36,178 nucleotides of DNA from Candidatus Gastranaerophilales bacterium (GCA_944322865.1 CALUQJ010000011.1:1-36178); one strand, 5' to 3'. Positions 1-9,201 are shown, numbered from the stretch's first letter. Notes: a model not told the origin generated them from the letters alone. Program-made: numbers and translations.

Positions 1-45
1 TTTTATCGGTTCTTTTTATTCTTTTCTTTAATTTTTTATTCATTT

Positions 46-66
46 TTTGTAATATTTCGTTACAAA
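46..66. promoter_or_regulatory. Inverted repeat in AT-rich leader
   Basis: TTTGTAA (46-52) and TTACAAA (60-66) form perfect 7-base arms around a 7-base loop. The repeat lies in the 211-base AT-rich stretch before the first gene, where nothing else is recognisable. It could be an operator, or the end of a transcript from outside the window. Function is not known. Confidence 0.25.
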
Positions 67-211
67 TATCATTCAAACGCTTGATATAACACGTTTTTTC
101 TACAAAAAACAATATGTAACATTTTATTGATTAAATCTTCACAATGTATTTTATTTAAATTTTGTTCGGGGTATATTCTATTGGTTGAGAAAATCAAATC
201 GGAGATATGAA

Positions 212-1585
212 ATGTACAATGTTGCGATAGTCGGAGCGGGTCCTGCGGGAATTTTTGCGGCTCTGGAAATAACGAAATTAAGACCTGAATGGAAAGTTAT
301 TCTTGTTGAAAAAGGACAAAAAATAGAAAATCGTAAGTGTCTTTTGCGTGAAGGTTATGAAAAATGTCCTTCCTGCAAAAAATGCGGTTTGCTTTGCGGC
401 TGGGGTGGTGCTGGCGCTTTTTCTGACGGAAAATTAACGCTTACGCCTGACGTCGGCGGGCATCTGGTTGATTATATGAGCAGGCAGAAGGTTGAAGAAT
501 TAATTGATTATGCTGATCATTTATATCTTGATTTCGGGGCTACAGATGAAGTTTTCGGTACTGATATGAAAACTTTTCATGAACTTGAAAGACAGGCTGC
601 ACTCGCTGAATTAAAGCTTGTTCATTCTCCGGTTCGCCATCTTGGTACAGAAAGAAGTCTTGATGTATTAAAAAATATGCAGGACTATTTAGATGAAAGA
701 ATTACTATATTAAATAATGTATCGGCGAAGCATTTGATTGTGGAATGTGAGCAGGTTAAAGGTCTTGTTCTTGATAATGGAGAAACAATAAGAGCTGATT
801 ATACTATTATAGCGCCGGGACGTGAAGGGGCTGATTGGCTTACTCATGAATTTGCGGAAAATAAAATAGGTATGGTGAACAATGCAGTTGATGTCGGTGT
901 TCGTGTTGAACTTCCGGCCCCTGTATTCCAACCATTGACTGATAAATTATATGAATCAAAACTTGTTTACTATTCACCGACTTTTGGAGATGAAGTCAGA
1001 ACTTTCTGTATGAATCCAAATGGTGAAGTTGTTCAGGAAAATTACAATGGCATCGCTACCGTAAACGGTCACAGTTATGCTGAAAAAACAACAAATAATA
1101 CAAACTTTGCACTGCTTGTAAGTAAAAAGTTTACAGAACCATTCAAGGAACCTATTCAATACGGGCAGCATATTGCAAGTCTTGCTAACATGCTTGGCGG
1201 CGGAATACTTGTTCAGCGCTTTGGTGATTTACTCGAAGGGCGCCGTTCTACACCTGAAAGAATTAATTCAAGCATTATCAGACCAACACTTGCCTGTGCA
1301 ACTCCGGGGGATTTAAGCCTTGTTATTCCTTACCGACAGATGTTAAGTATAATAGAAATGCTCTATGCGCTTGACAAAATCGCTCCTGGTACGGCTTCCA
1401 GATATACTTTATTATATGGTATAGAAGTTAAATTCTACTCTGCACGGGTAAAATTAACAGAAGAATTGGAAACCGAAAATGTTAAAAATCTTTTTGCTAT
1501 AGGGGATGGTGCAGGTGTCACCAGAGGACTTATTCAGGCTTCTGCCTCAGGTGTACATGTCGCTAGAACTATCTGCTCAAGATAA
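212..1585 (+). CDS. FAD-dependent oxidoreductase (COG2509-like)
   Basis: Soluble flavoprotein of 457 residues. A Rossmann dinucleotide motif VAIVGAGPAG lies at residues 4-13, and a C-terminal FAD-contact segment AIGDGAG at about 429-435. Between them is a conserved stretch GWGGAGAFSDGKLT (about 63-76), typical of the uncharacterised FAD/NAD(P)-dependent dehydrogenases of COG2509. A cysteine cluster CPSCKKCGLLC (C52, C55, C58, C62) could bind an iron-sulfur cluster; this is inference. I chose ATG 212 because GGAG at 201-204 sits 7 bases upstream; an in-frame TTG at 185 has no comparable ribosome site. The substrate cannot be told from sequence. The gene is followed closely by a histidine kinase gene that appears to have its own -10 element, so co-transcription is uncertain. 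Confidence 0.85.
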   Translation: MYNVAIVGAGPAGIFAALEITKLRPEWKVILVEKGQKIENRKCLLREGYEKCPSCKKCGLLCGWGGAGAFSDGKLTLTPDVGGHLVDYMSRQKVEELIDYADHLYLDFGATDEVFGTDMKTFHELERQAALAELKLVHSPVRHLGTERSLDVLKNMQDYLDERITILNNVSAKHLIVECEQVKGLVLDNGETIRADYTIIAPGREGADWLTHEFAENKIGMVNNAVDVGVRVELPAPVFQPLTDKLYESKLVYYSPTFGDEVRTFCMNPNGEVVQENYNGIATVNGHSYAEKTTNNTNFALLVSKKFTEPFKEPIQYGQHIASLANMLGGGILVQRFGDLLEGRRSTPERINSSIIRPTLACATPGDLSLVIPYRQMLSIIEMLYALDKIAPGTASRYTLLYGIEVKFYSARVKLTEELETENVKNLFAIGDGAGVTRGLIQASASGVHVARTICSR

Positions 1586-1611
1586 TTTTTGTTTGTGATT
1601 TTGACTTTAAG

Positions 1612-1620
1612 TGTTATAAT
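1612..1620 (+). promoter_or_regulatory. Extended -10 promoter for the histidine kinase
   Basis: TGTTATAAT matches the extended -10 consensus TGnTATAAT, with TATAAT at 1615-1620. Transcription would begin near 1627, which is the A of the kinase ATG. The TTGACT at 1601-1606 is only 8 bases from the -10, too close to act as its -35. Confidence 0.5.
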
Positions 1621-1626
1621 GCAGGT

Positions 1627-3420
1627 ATGAGCAATACAAAAGTTAATTTAACAACACAGAACCGTTTGATTATTACCGGACTTATATTAAGTACGGTTTT
1701 AATCGTGGCTATTGCCGTATTTGCAATATTTAATATACAGAAAAAACTTAATATCGGATACCAAAATTTCGGGCAGGTTATATCCAAAACCCTTGCAATA
1801 GAAAGTATTGAAATAACCCGCGGACTTAATATTGAGGAAACAAAAAGAATTCTGAAAGCGCATTCTGATGTTATTTTGAAAAGTCATAATGATATTGTCT
1901 ATATTGAATTTCGCGATGCAGCCGGTAATATAATTTATTCAGGAAGGAATCCCCACAAAGGCGAGGACAAAGTTCCGAGTATTACGGTAAATTCCCCGAT
2001 GATAACTTCTGACGGCATAAATATGGGGTCAGTCACCGTCGGGTTGTCAGGGAATATTATAAATGAGATTTCGACAACAACAAGAGCGTCTTTATTATTT
2101 GTATTTACTGTGGCGTGGGTAGTTTTTGCTTTTGTTATTCTTATAAATACTTATCTTATTACACGTGAACTCCGCATTTTACATGAAGGTGTATCAAAAA
2201 TTTCTCATGGGGCTTTTGGTTACAAAATTGAAGGAAAAGATGTCAGTACAGAAGTTCAGGAGCTTTTTGACGCGTTCAATGATATGTCTAACAGGCTTCA
2301 TATATATGAAGAACAGAATATAGAACAGCTTACGCTTGAGCGCAACAAACTTGAAGCTGTACTTCTGTGTATAGCAAACGGCGTTGTTGTATGTGATAAT
2401 TATGATAATGTTGTTCTCGTTAACAATCATGCACAGCAGCTTCTGGAAGTTGAAGAAAAACAGCTGCTGGATACGAAAATTCAGCAGTATATGGATACAG
2501 AAGGCAATTACTGTTTTAAGGATAAAATTGAAGAGTTCAAAGATACCCCGCTTGAAGAGATACAGAATAAGCCTATTGAATTTAATATAGAAATTGATAA
2601 ACGAGTAATAAAATCTGTTATTTCGCCTATGTTCACGCGTAACAATGATTATGTCGGCTATATAATAGTCCTTATTGATGTGACAAAAGAAACCGAAATG
2701 GATCAAATGCGTGCGCATTTTATCTCCAATGTTTCCCATGAATTGCGGACACCTGTCACTGTACTGAGAAGTTATATTGATACTCTTTATAATTATGGTG
2801 ATGAGTTTGATATTGCTACTAAAAAAGAATTTATAGCGACTTTAAATCAGGAGATTATCAGGCTTAACAGAATGGTGAATGATATTCTGGATTTTTCAAG
2901 ACTGGATGCAAATGCAACTCTGGAAAAATCACCTAACAATATAATGGAACTTGTTGAAAGTTGTGCAAATCAGGTTCAAGTGCTTTTAAAAGAACACAAT
3001 CTTAAAATATCTATTTCAAAAAGTGATGATATACCTGTTGCAACATTTAATTATAACAGCATTGAACGCGCTCTTATCAACTATATTTCTAATGCGATTA
3101 AATATTCTCCTGAAAACGGCGAAATAAAAATTGCAGTTACAACCTTAAACAATGATAATGATATACAAATAACAGTTACGGATCAGGGCTGCGGCATTGC
3201 CCCAGAACACCAGAAAAAAGTATTTGACAGATTTTTCCGTGTGGAAAATGATACCCATACAGTAAAAGGCACAGGACTCGGGCTGCATCTTGTTAAAACA
3301 ACAATAGAAAAACATCATGGCGGCAAAGTCTTTGTTGTATCAGAACCGGGTAAAGGCTCTACATTCGGATTTATAATACCTGTCGTTCCAATGGAAAATA
3401 AAATAAAAATGGATAAATAA
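1627..3420 (+). CDS. Membrane sensor histidine kinase (PhoR/WalK-like layout)
   Basis: Two-component sensor kinase of 597 residues. Order of parts: membrane helix about 14-36; extracytoplasmic sensor about 37-153; second helix about 154-178; HAMP linker about 178-230; PAS-like domain about 240-350; HisKA box with the phospho-acceptor histidine H371 in FISNVSHELRTP; HATPase domain with N-box around N489 (YISNAIKYS), G1 DQGCG (519-523) and G2 GTGLGL (548-553). All kinase motifs are intact. The layout resembles PhoR/WalK-type kinases, but no response regulator gene is adjacent, so partner and stimulus are unknown. No usable Shine-Dalgarno precedes the ATG (CAGG ends one base before it), and the promoter position suggests a leaderless mRNA. 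Confidence 0.93.
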   Translation: MSNTKVNLTTQNRLIITGLILSTVLIVAIAVFAIFNIQKKLNIGYQNFGQVISKTLAIESIEITRGLNIEETKRILKAHSDVILKSHNDIVYIEFRDAAGNIIYSGRNPHKGEDKVPSITVNSPMITSDGINMGSVTVGLSGNIINEISTTTRASLLFVFTVAWVVFAFVILINTYLITRELRILHEGVSKISHGAFGYKIEGKDVSTEVQELFDAFNDMSNRLHIYEEQNIEQLTLERNKLEAVLLCIANGVVVCDNYDNVVLVNNHAQQLLEVEEKQLLDTKIQQYMDTEGNYCFKDKIEEFKDTPLEEIQNKPIEFNIEIDKRVIKSVISPMFTRNNDYVGYIIVLIDVTKETEMDQMRAHFISNVSHELRTPVTVLRSYIDTLYNYGDEFDIATKKEFIATLNQEIIRLNRMVNDILDFSRLDANATLEKSPNNIMELVESCANQVQVLLKEHNLKISISKSDDIPVATFNYNSIERALINYISNAIKYSPENGEIKIAVTTLNNDNDIQITVTDQGCGIAPEHQKKVFDRFFRVENDTHTVKGTGLGLHLVKTTIEKHHGGKVFVVSEPGKGSTFGFIIPVVPMENKIKMDK

Positions 3421-3450
3421 TTTTCCATTCTGCCCTCCCAACCGCAGCTT

Positions 3451-3470
3451 TTAAACACAGATGTGTTTAA
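3451..3470. terminator. Inverted repeat between convergent genes
   Basis: The dyad TTAAACAC-AGAT-GTGTTTAA has 8-base arms and a 4-base loop and lies between the ends of the kinase and the TPR gene. It has few G-C pairs and no clear U-tract, so it is at best a weak bidirectional terminator. An operator or binding site is an alternative. Confidence 0.3.
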
Positions 3471-3551
3471 GGCTTATGTCCACAATATTATATTTAAATG
3501 TGATATGCTCTCACTTCAAAAGAATCACGCCCTCAAAAAACATAAAAAAGA

Positions 3552-5144
3552 CTAATTAAACAGAGCATTAATCTTATCAATTATTTCCTGCGGATCCATT
3601 TCATTGGTAACTTTATTTATATCTTGTGCAATTTGATATAATTTTGCGGCTTCAATCTTATCGCCGGTAATGGTAATTGCACGAGCCAGATTGAAATGCG
3701 CAAGTGCATAATTAGGGTTGCACTCAATAGATTTTTTGAATAATTCTATGGATTTTTGTACACGTCCTAAATCATCAAGATAAATTACACCAAGGTTATT
3801 ATAAGCAATATCATAATTATTATCATATTCTATTGCTAATTCATATTCTTTTATTGCTTCATCAAGATCGCCCTTACCCCAGTAAAGAAAACCTAAATTA
3901 CAATGAATTTTAGCATTATAAGGATTTAAATCAAGTGCGTTTCTGTAAACAGTAAGAGCATTATCAACATCTTCCTTGTCATAGAAGGCACTGCCGAGAT
4001 TTACATATATGTCTATATCATTCGGGGTTAAAAGATAAGCGCTCTGATAAGAACTTATTGCGGCATCAAGATCTTTTTTGGATTCCTGATAAACATAACC
4101 GAGAGTTTGATTTATAACACTTGTCCACTGCTTACGAGGATTCAGTGTTATTGCAGTTTGAAAATGCGAAATAGCGCCCTCCAAATCTCCTTTTATATAA
4201 AGAATATTAGCAAGATTTGAATGAACATCCGGCATGTTAGGCATTAACTGTATGAGTTTTTGGTAAATTTCAACAGCACTGTCATAGTCGCCAAGTTCTT
4301 CATAAGCCTGACAGAGGTGTCTGTAAGCAGGAATATTAAGACTGTCCAGCCAGATTGCCATTTTGTATTCTGTTATCGCATCGTCAAAGCGTCCCATTGC
4401 ACGGTATAAATCCCCTAAAAGGCAGTATAAATTAATCATGCCAGGAGCTTTTTCTATTGCATTAGTATAAAGCTCAATCGCTTCATTTAACTGATTTGTC
4501 TGAATATATATAAGCCCTTTCCAAAAAATCGGTGCGAATTTAAGATAAGATATAGCCTTAAATACATTATTTATTGCGACTTTATCAAAGGGTAATGTTA
4601 AAAGTGACAAAATGTATTCATATTTAGACATGAACCAGTTTTTGAAACTTCTGTAAGATGAAACCTTATAAAGATTTGATAAAAGGAAATGCGCACATGA
4701 ACTTGATAATGGTGCGTATTTTACTGCTTTTTTAGCATTCATTGATGCTTCTAAGAATCTTGCGCGTTTTGTATAAGTTTCGGCAAGCAGATAGTAGGCT
4801 CTGGCGTATTTCGGGTCTTTTGAAATAGCTGTGTCCAGATAATTAACAGCCTTATCAAGATCTCCTTTAAAATAGTGTGCCTGCCCTATTTTGAAATAAA
4901 TCTCCGGTGAATCAATATAACTTTCAAGTGCACGCTGATATTCCGTGATAGCTTCATCTACGTACTGGCATGAGTTATAAATATCCAAATGCCATTCAAG
5001 ATAAAGATCACCTAATCTCACATGCAAATCAGGATTGGTTGGATCTTCCTGCAAGCCGAGCTGGCAGAGTTCTATAGCATTTTTAACATTGCCGGTCTGG
5101 CGTTCTTTATTAATCTTTTTTTCCAGTATTTTAACGTTTGTCAT
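3552..5144 (-). CDS. TPR repeat protein
   Basis: Protein of 530 residues made almost entirely of tetratricopeptide repeats. I count roughly 13 units of about 34 residues, from about residue 18 to 510, with the usual small/aromatic pattern (for example NLGSAFYDKEDVDNALTVY and NLGFLYWGKGDLDEAIKEY). The register is broken near residues 155-205, where a less regular segment precedes YLKFAPIFWKGLIY. There is no signal peptide, membrane helix or catalytic domain, so it is probably a cytoplasmic scaffold. The repeat type resembles the TPR part of O-GlcNAc-transferase-like proteins, but the transferase part is absent. It is transcribed divergently from the synthase gene at 5272. Confidence 0.9.
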   Translation of the reverse strand: MTNVKILEKKINKERQTGNVKNAIELCQLGLQEDPTNPDLHVRLGDLYLEWHLDIYNSCQYVDEAITEYQRALESYIDSPEIYFKIGQAHYFKGDLDKAVNYLDTAISKDPKYARAYYLLAETYTKRARFLEASMNAKKAVKYAPLSSSCAHFLLSNLYKVSSYRSFKNWFMSKYEYILSLLTLPFDKVAINNVFKAISYLKFAPIFWKGLIYIQTNQLNEAIELYTNAIEKAPGMINLYCLLGDLYRAMGRFDDAITEYKMAIWLDSLNIPAYRHLCQAYEELGDYDSAVEIYQKLIQLMPNMPDVHSNLANILYIKGDLEGAISHFQTAITLNPRKQWTSVINQTLGYVYQESKKDLDAAISSYQSAYLLTPNDIDIYVNLGSAFYDKEDVDNALTVYRNALDLNPYNAKIHCNLGFLYWGKGDLDEAIKEYELAIEYDNNYDIAYNNLGVIYLDDLGRVQKSIELFKKSIECNPNYALAHFNLARAITITGDKIEAAKLYQIAQDINKVTNEMDPQEIIDKINALFN

Positions 5145-5209
5145 ATTTTTCTTTTATAAACTGCTTGACATGAAACTTAAATAGCCTCATACTAGACATT
5201 GTAAATAAT

Positions 5210-5238
5210 TTGGATTAAAAATGCAAGTTCTTTATAAT
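5210..5238 (+). promoter_or_regulatory. Sigma-70-type promoter for the synthase gene
   Basis: TTGGAT (5210-5215), a 17-base spacer and TATAAT (5233-5238). A second TATAAT at 5245-5250 has no good -35. The leader then carries AAGGAG at 5261-5266 just before ATG 5272. Confidence 0.6.
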
Positions 5239-5271
5239 AAATAGTATAATAAAATTTGGCAAGGAGTCAAA

Positions 5272-6582
5272 ATGAAAGAAAACAGAATTTATTTTGTGGA
5301 TGTAACCAACCGTGATGGTGTACAAACATCACGTCTGGGATTGGCTAAGTTAGAAAAAACGATTATTAATTTAATGCTTGATGATATGGGAATTTCTCAA
5401 TCTGAGTTCGGATTTCCGACAACCGACCACGAAATAAATTATCTGAACGGAAACCTTGAACTTGTTGAACTCGGGGTAATTTCAAAAACTAAACTTTCAG
5501 GCTGGATGAGAAGTATTGTACAGGATGTTGAACTTTCATTTAAAAATGTTCCTAAATTAAAAAATATTAATCTATCGCAGTCAACTTCAGAACAGATGAT
5601 TAACGGTAAATATCAAGGGAAAAAGACTCCTGATGATATGATTGTAATGACCCATGATGCTGTTCAGTGTGCAAGAGCAAAAGGGGCAGGGATAATAGGG
5701 GTTAATGCGGAAGATGCCTCAAGAAGTGATTTGAAATACCTTATAAAGTATGCAAAATCAGCAAAAGCAGCAGGGGCTGACAGATTTAGATACTGCGATA
5801 CACTCGGGTATGAAGATCCAAAAACAACTTATGAAAGAATTTACACTATTGCAAAAGAAACAGGAATGCCAATAGAACTGCATTTTCATAATGATTTGGG
5901 AATGGCTGTTGCCTGCTCTGTTATGGGCGCAAAAGCCGCAATAGATGCAGGTGTAGATGCTTATATTAATACTGCAATTAACGGCATGGGAGAACGCGCA
6001 GGAAATGCTGACCTTGTTTCATGCCTGCTGGCAATATTAAAATCAGCCGGTTTTAAAGAAAAATATAAAATAGATGAAAATATAGACCTGAGCAAGGCAT
6101 GGCATTTGGCAAAATATACATCCTACGCATTTGGTGTACCAATACCGATAAACCAGCCTGCTGTAGGCGACAATGCTTTTGCTCACGAATCAGGTATCCA
6201 TGCTGACGGAGCACTCAAAGACCGTCGTAACTACGAATTGTATGATTTTGAGGAACTTGGACGCGGTGAACCTGAAATTATTGAAACAGGACGTATGATA
6301 ACCACTGGTGAATACGGCGGTATTAAAGGTTTTAGAAATGTTTATGACAATCTGGAAATAGAATTTAAAGATGAACATGAAGCAAGAAATATTCTTGAAC
6401 TTGTGCGTTTTGCCAATGTTCACACTCAAAAACCGCTGACAACAAGTGAATTGAAATTCATTTATTACTATCCGGACATAGCAGCAAAAATAATGACTGT
6501 TTCACCGTATTATGAACCTGTCGGCGCTATCAAAACCCGTGTAGATGCCCATATTATAACCCACCCGGCTAAAATTGTTTAA
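5272..6582 (+). CDS. Homocitrate/isopropylmalate synthase-like enzyme (DRE-TIM metallolyase)
   Basis: Enzyme of 436 residues in the HMG-CoA lyase-like (DRE-TIM) family, which condenses acetyl-CoA or a related thioester with a 2-oxo acid. Visible motifs: NRDGVQT at 13-19 (variant of the usual LRDGEQ, catalytic R14 and metal ligand D15 present); EDASRSD near 147-153; HFHND (204-208) with the metal-binding histidines; NGMGERAGN (237-245); HESGIHADG. The segment after it (LKDRRNYELYDFEELGR) resembles NifV/homocitrate-synthase-type proteins more than long LeuA, and there is no full LeuA regulatory domain. With a LeuC-type dehydratase downstream it could act in leucine or a homocitrate-type chain-elongation route. 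A DapA gene in the window argues against aminoadipate lysine synthesis as the main role. Substrate is unresolved. Confidence 0.82.
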   Translation: MKENRIYFVDVTNRDGVQTSRLGLAKLEKTIINLMLDDMGISQSEFGFPTTDHEINYLNGNLELVELGVISKTKLSGWMRSIVQDVELSFKNVPKLKNINLSQSTSEQMINGKYQGKKTPDDMIVMTHDAVQCARAKGAGIIGVNAEDASRSDLKYLIKYAKSAKAAGADRFRYCDTLGYEDPKTTYERIYTIAKETGMPIELHFHNDLGMAVACSVMGAKAAIDAGVDAYINTAINGMGERAGNADLVSCLLAILKSAGFKEKYKIDENIDLSKAWHLAKYTSYAFGVPIPINQPAVGDNAFAHESGIHADGALKDRRNYELYDFEELGRGEPEIIETGRMITTGEYGGIKGFRNVYDNLEIEFKDEHEARNILELVRFANVHTQKPLTTSELKFIYYYPDIAAKIMTVSPYYEPVGAIKTRVDAHIITHPAKIV

Positions 6583-6587
6583 GATAC

Positions 6588-6623
6588 ATCTTAACAAATC
6601 TTAACATTATTCCTTACTATAAT
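6588..6623 (+). promoter_or_regulatory. Tandem ATCTTAACA repeats and -10 box
   Basis: ATCTTAACA occurs at 6588-6596 and again at 6598-6606, a 10-base period. It is followed by ATTCCTTACTAT (6609-6620), which overlaps a perfect -10 TATAAT (6618-6623). No good -35 is spaced correctly, so an activator bound at the tandem repeats is plausible. The layout recalls PhoB/PhoP-type direct-repeat sites, but the period is 10 rather than 11; this is inference. TCCTTACT (6611-6618) is complementary to AGTAAGGA (6666-6673) in the leader. Confidence 0.45.
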
Positions 6624-6694
6624 TAGTTAAATTTAAAGAAAATCCGGCGACAAGCCGATAACGAAAGTAAGGAAAGAAAAAAAGGGAATTTGCT

Positions 6695-7884
6695 ATGGGA
6701 ATGGCAGCTTCACAAGCACGTTTTCTCGGGCTGACAGCACGGAAAACAAATGTTGAATATGAAGGGCAGCAAGTTAATCAACAACGTACTGCTCTATCAA
6801 ATCGTTCTGCTAATTACTATACTCATATTATGTAGGTAAAGATCAATTACGTCCTCTTGGAGAAGCATTTACGACTTCAAAAAGAGCGACTAATGCCGAC
6901 GGTCAACAATTCAGATTATCACCAAGCCTCACCTATACACTAAACGGGAAAACCGTTCAGCTGGTTAAAGCCGATTATAACAAAATCTGTTCAGTAATAG
7001 GGAAAGAACCCCAAATGGCAGATTACAGTATGGCAGGGCTTGCAGCTGATTACAAGCAGACGCAGTGTTACGGGTCTGTTTATTCTGATAATCCTAATTT
7101 ACAGCAGGGACATATTGAACACAACCTGTGTAAATTAATCTGGGATCAGAACACAGTCGGAGAATCAATCACTTCTTCAAGCGGAGTTACGCTAACAAGC
7201 AACCGTGCGGCAGGGCTTACATCACTCTGTACCGACTGGGGAACTGCAAGTAATGCTCCGGACGCAACAACTAAAGCTATCAAAGATAAATTACAAAATC
7301 TCTATCCTGATGTTTATCAGGAAATGATTGATTTGTATGTTGATCTCGTTCTTTATATGAATGACAATCCGTGCGGAAGTTCAGGATATGAACCGCACGA
7401 TTATGTGCTTTCTACAGAAACTTATGATAAGAATGCAATCACTCCTGCAAGACTGCTTTCCAGATGGGAAAACTTCTGGACTACAGTAGAAAACTTAAAA
7501 CCTGAAAACTTATATAACGAAGCACATGCAAAATGGCAGGAAGAATATGATAAATATACCGATAAATATATGAATGCAGCTGATTATACTGATGTCTACG
7601 ACATTGATGAAGCTTTATATTATGACGGTCAATATGAGTATTTATCAGGTTTAACAAGCGAACAGTTAGACAAACTGTACGAAGGTGAAAAATATTACGC
7701 AACGCAGTTAAAGGTAATTCAAAATATTAACGCCAAAATAGAAATTACTCAATGCGAAGACAAAGAGCTTGAATTAAGACTCAAACAACTTGATACAGAA
7801 CAGGATGCTATCCAGACTGAAATGGATGCAGTTCAAAAGGTTATAGAAAAGAATGTTGAATCAACATTTAAAATTTTCGGATAA
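6695..7884 (+). pseudogene. Broken MAASQARF-family protein gene
   Basis: The true start is ATG 6695, giving MGMAASQARFLGLTARK and then 29 further residues before TAG at 6833-6835. Coding continues in another frame: from about 6814 to 7884 the sequence reads openly (YYVGKDQLRPLGEAF onward, about 350 residues). It ends in a charged coiled-coil-like tail finishing VIEKNVESTFKIFG. The C-terminal piece starting at ATG 7015 is therefore only part of the gene. The MAASQARF N-terminus and SFKIF-like end are, from memory, typical of a multi-copy family of unknown function in Gastranaerophilales. Members usually have a longer region between the two pieces, so a deletion plus frameshift is likely. No slippery heptamer is visible at the junction. 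An AAAGGGA ribosome site lies before 6695. A one-base sequencing error is an alternative. Confidence 0.75.
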
Positions 7885-7939
7885 TTTGTAAAATTTCTCC
7901 TATTTATGCTAAGATAATAACAAAAAATAAGGAGAAGTT

Positions 7940-9181
7940 ATGGGATTGACTTTAGCAGAAAAAATAATTTCCAACCATGCCGGAAAAGAAGTACATGCCG
8001 GAGAACTGGTTATTGCAAATGTAGATGTGTGCGCTGTTCAGGACGGTACAGGACCTCTGACTGTTCAGGAATTTAAAAAACTCGGAAAAGAAAAATTAAA
8101 AAATCCTGAACGCACTATATTGTTTATAGACCACGCCTCACCGAGTCCACGCAAAGAATTATCTAATACGCATACTGTATTACGTGAATTTTCAAAAGAG
8201 TATGGGGCTGTATTATCAGATGTAGGAGCAGGCGTTTGCCACCAAAGACTTATTGAAACTTTTGTCAATCCGGGAGAAATACTTGTCGGTGCTGATTCTC
8301 ATACCTGTACATCCGGCGCTTTAGGGGCTTTTGCAACTGGCATGGGGTCTACAGATATTGCGGTTGCAATGGCTCTTGGCAAAACATGGCTCAAAGTACC
8401 AGCAACTTTTAAAATAGATGTTACAGGAAAATTTAAGCCTGGGATTTGTTCCAAAGATTTAATGCTTCACCTTATCGGTATGATCGGAGCAGACGGCGCA
8501 ACATATAAGGCTCTTGAATTTTGCGGTGATACCATTGAAAATATGGAAATGTCAGAACGCTTTACGCTTGCTAATATGGCGGTTGAAGCTGGCGCCAAAG
8601 CAGGTTTGTTTGTCGCTGATGAAAAAACAAAAGCTTTCTTAAAATCCCGCGGACGTGAAGATAAATTCTCAACACTTAAACCTGATACCGATGCTGTTTA
8701 TGAAAGAATTATAAAAATCAATGCAGAAGATGTTCCACATACAGTATCCTGTCCGCATACTGTAGATAACACCAAAACTGTAGATGAATTAAAAGATGTA
8801 AAAGTCGATCAGGTATTTGTCGGTACCTGCACAAACGGACGTATTGAGGATTTAAGAATTGTAGCAGATATTTTGAAAGGTAAAAAAGTAAATTCCGATG
8901 TCAGAATGCTTATTTGTCCGGCGTCTAAAGATATATATCTACAGGCACTTGATGAAGGACTGATTAAAATATTTGTTGAAGCAAATGCAACTATATTACC
9001 GCCGGGCTGTGGTCCATGCGTCGGCGTTCATGCCGGTACTCTTGCTGACGGTGAAGTTTGTCTTGCAACGCAAAACCGAAACTTCCAGGGCAGAATGGGG
9101 AATACAAACGGTTTTATCTACCTTGCGTCCCCTTATGTAGCCGCTTATACTGCGCTTAAAGGTTATATTTGCGCTGATTAG
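7940..9181 (+). CDS. leuC: 3-isopropylmalate dehydratase large subunit (LeuC/HacA type)
   Basis: Aconitase-family large subunit of 413 residues, which isomerises a hydroxy-tricarboxylate such as isopropylmalate. The [4Fe-4S] ligands are present: C297 in VGTCTNGR, and C357 and C360 in PPGCGPCVG. Substrate/active-site segments DHASPSP and GADSHTCTSGALG are also seen. The length fits the shorter LeuC2/homoaconitase group rather than the roughly 466-residue enterobacterial LeuC. The small subunit (LeuD), which supplies the swivel domain, is not adjacent: the next gene is a sigma factor. AGGAG lies 5 bases before the ATG. The upstream synthase-like gene suggests a shared pathway, now interrupted by the pseudogene at 6695. 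Homoaconitase or a related isomerase is the main alternative. Confidence 0.87.
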   Translation: MGLTLAEKIISNHAGKEVHAGELVIANVDVCAVQDGTGPLTVQEFKKLGKEKLKNPERTILFIDHASPSPRKELSNTHTVLREFSKEYGAVLSDVGAGVCHQRLIETFVNPGEILVGADSHTCTSGALGAFATGMGSTDIAVAMALGKTWLKVPATFKIDVTGKFKPGICSKDLMLHLIGMIGADGATYKALEFCGDTIENMEMSERFTLANMAVEAGAKAGLFVADEKTKAFLKSRGREDKFSTLKPDTDAVYERIIKINAEDVPHTVSCPHTVDNTKTVDELKDVKVDQVFVGTCTNGRIEDLRIVADILKGKKVNSDVRMLICPASKDIYLQALDEGLIKIFVEANATILPPGCGPCVGVHAGTLADGEVCLATQNRNFQGRMGNTNGFIYLASPYVAAYTALKGYICAD

Positions 9182-9201
9182 TTATAATCTTAAACTAAAA
9201 A

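Noticed and set aside
1601-1620. TTGACT plus TATAAT as a normal -35/-10 pair
   Set aside because: The spacing is only 8 bases; the extended -10 reading is better.
2194-2739. 181-codon open frame on the minus strand
   Set aside because: It lies wholly inside the histidine kinase gene, opposite conserved PAS and HisKA codons; its product is low-complexity and has no ribosome site.
6644-6673. GC-rich patch in the pseudogene leader as a riboswitch (c-di-GMP-like)
   Set aside because: Only a 4-bp CGGC/GCCG stem with a GACAA loop is visible, and the conserved c-di-GMP aptamer strings are absent.
6820-6841. Programmed ribosomal frameshift joining the two MAASQARF frames
   Set aside because: No X-XXY-YYZ slippery heptamer or downstream structure is evident; loss of sequence plus frameshift fits better.
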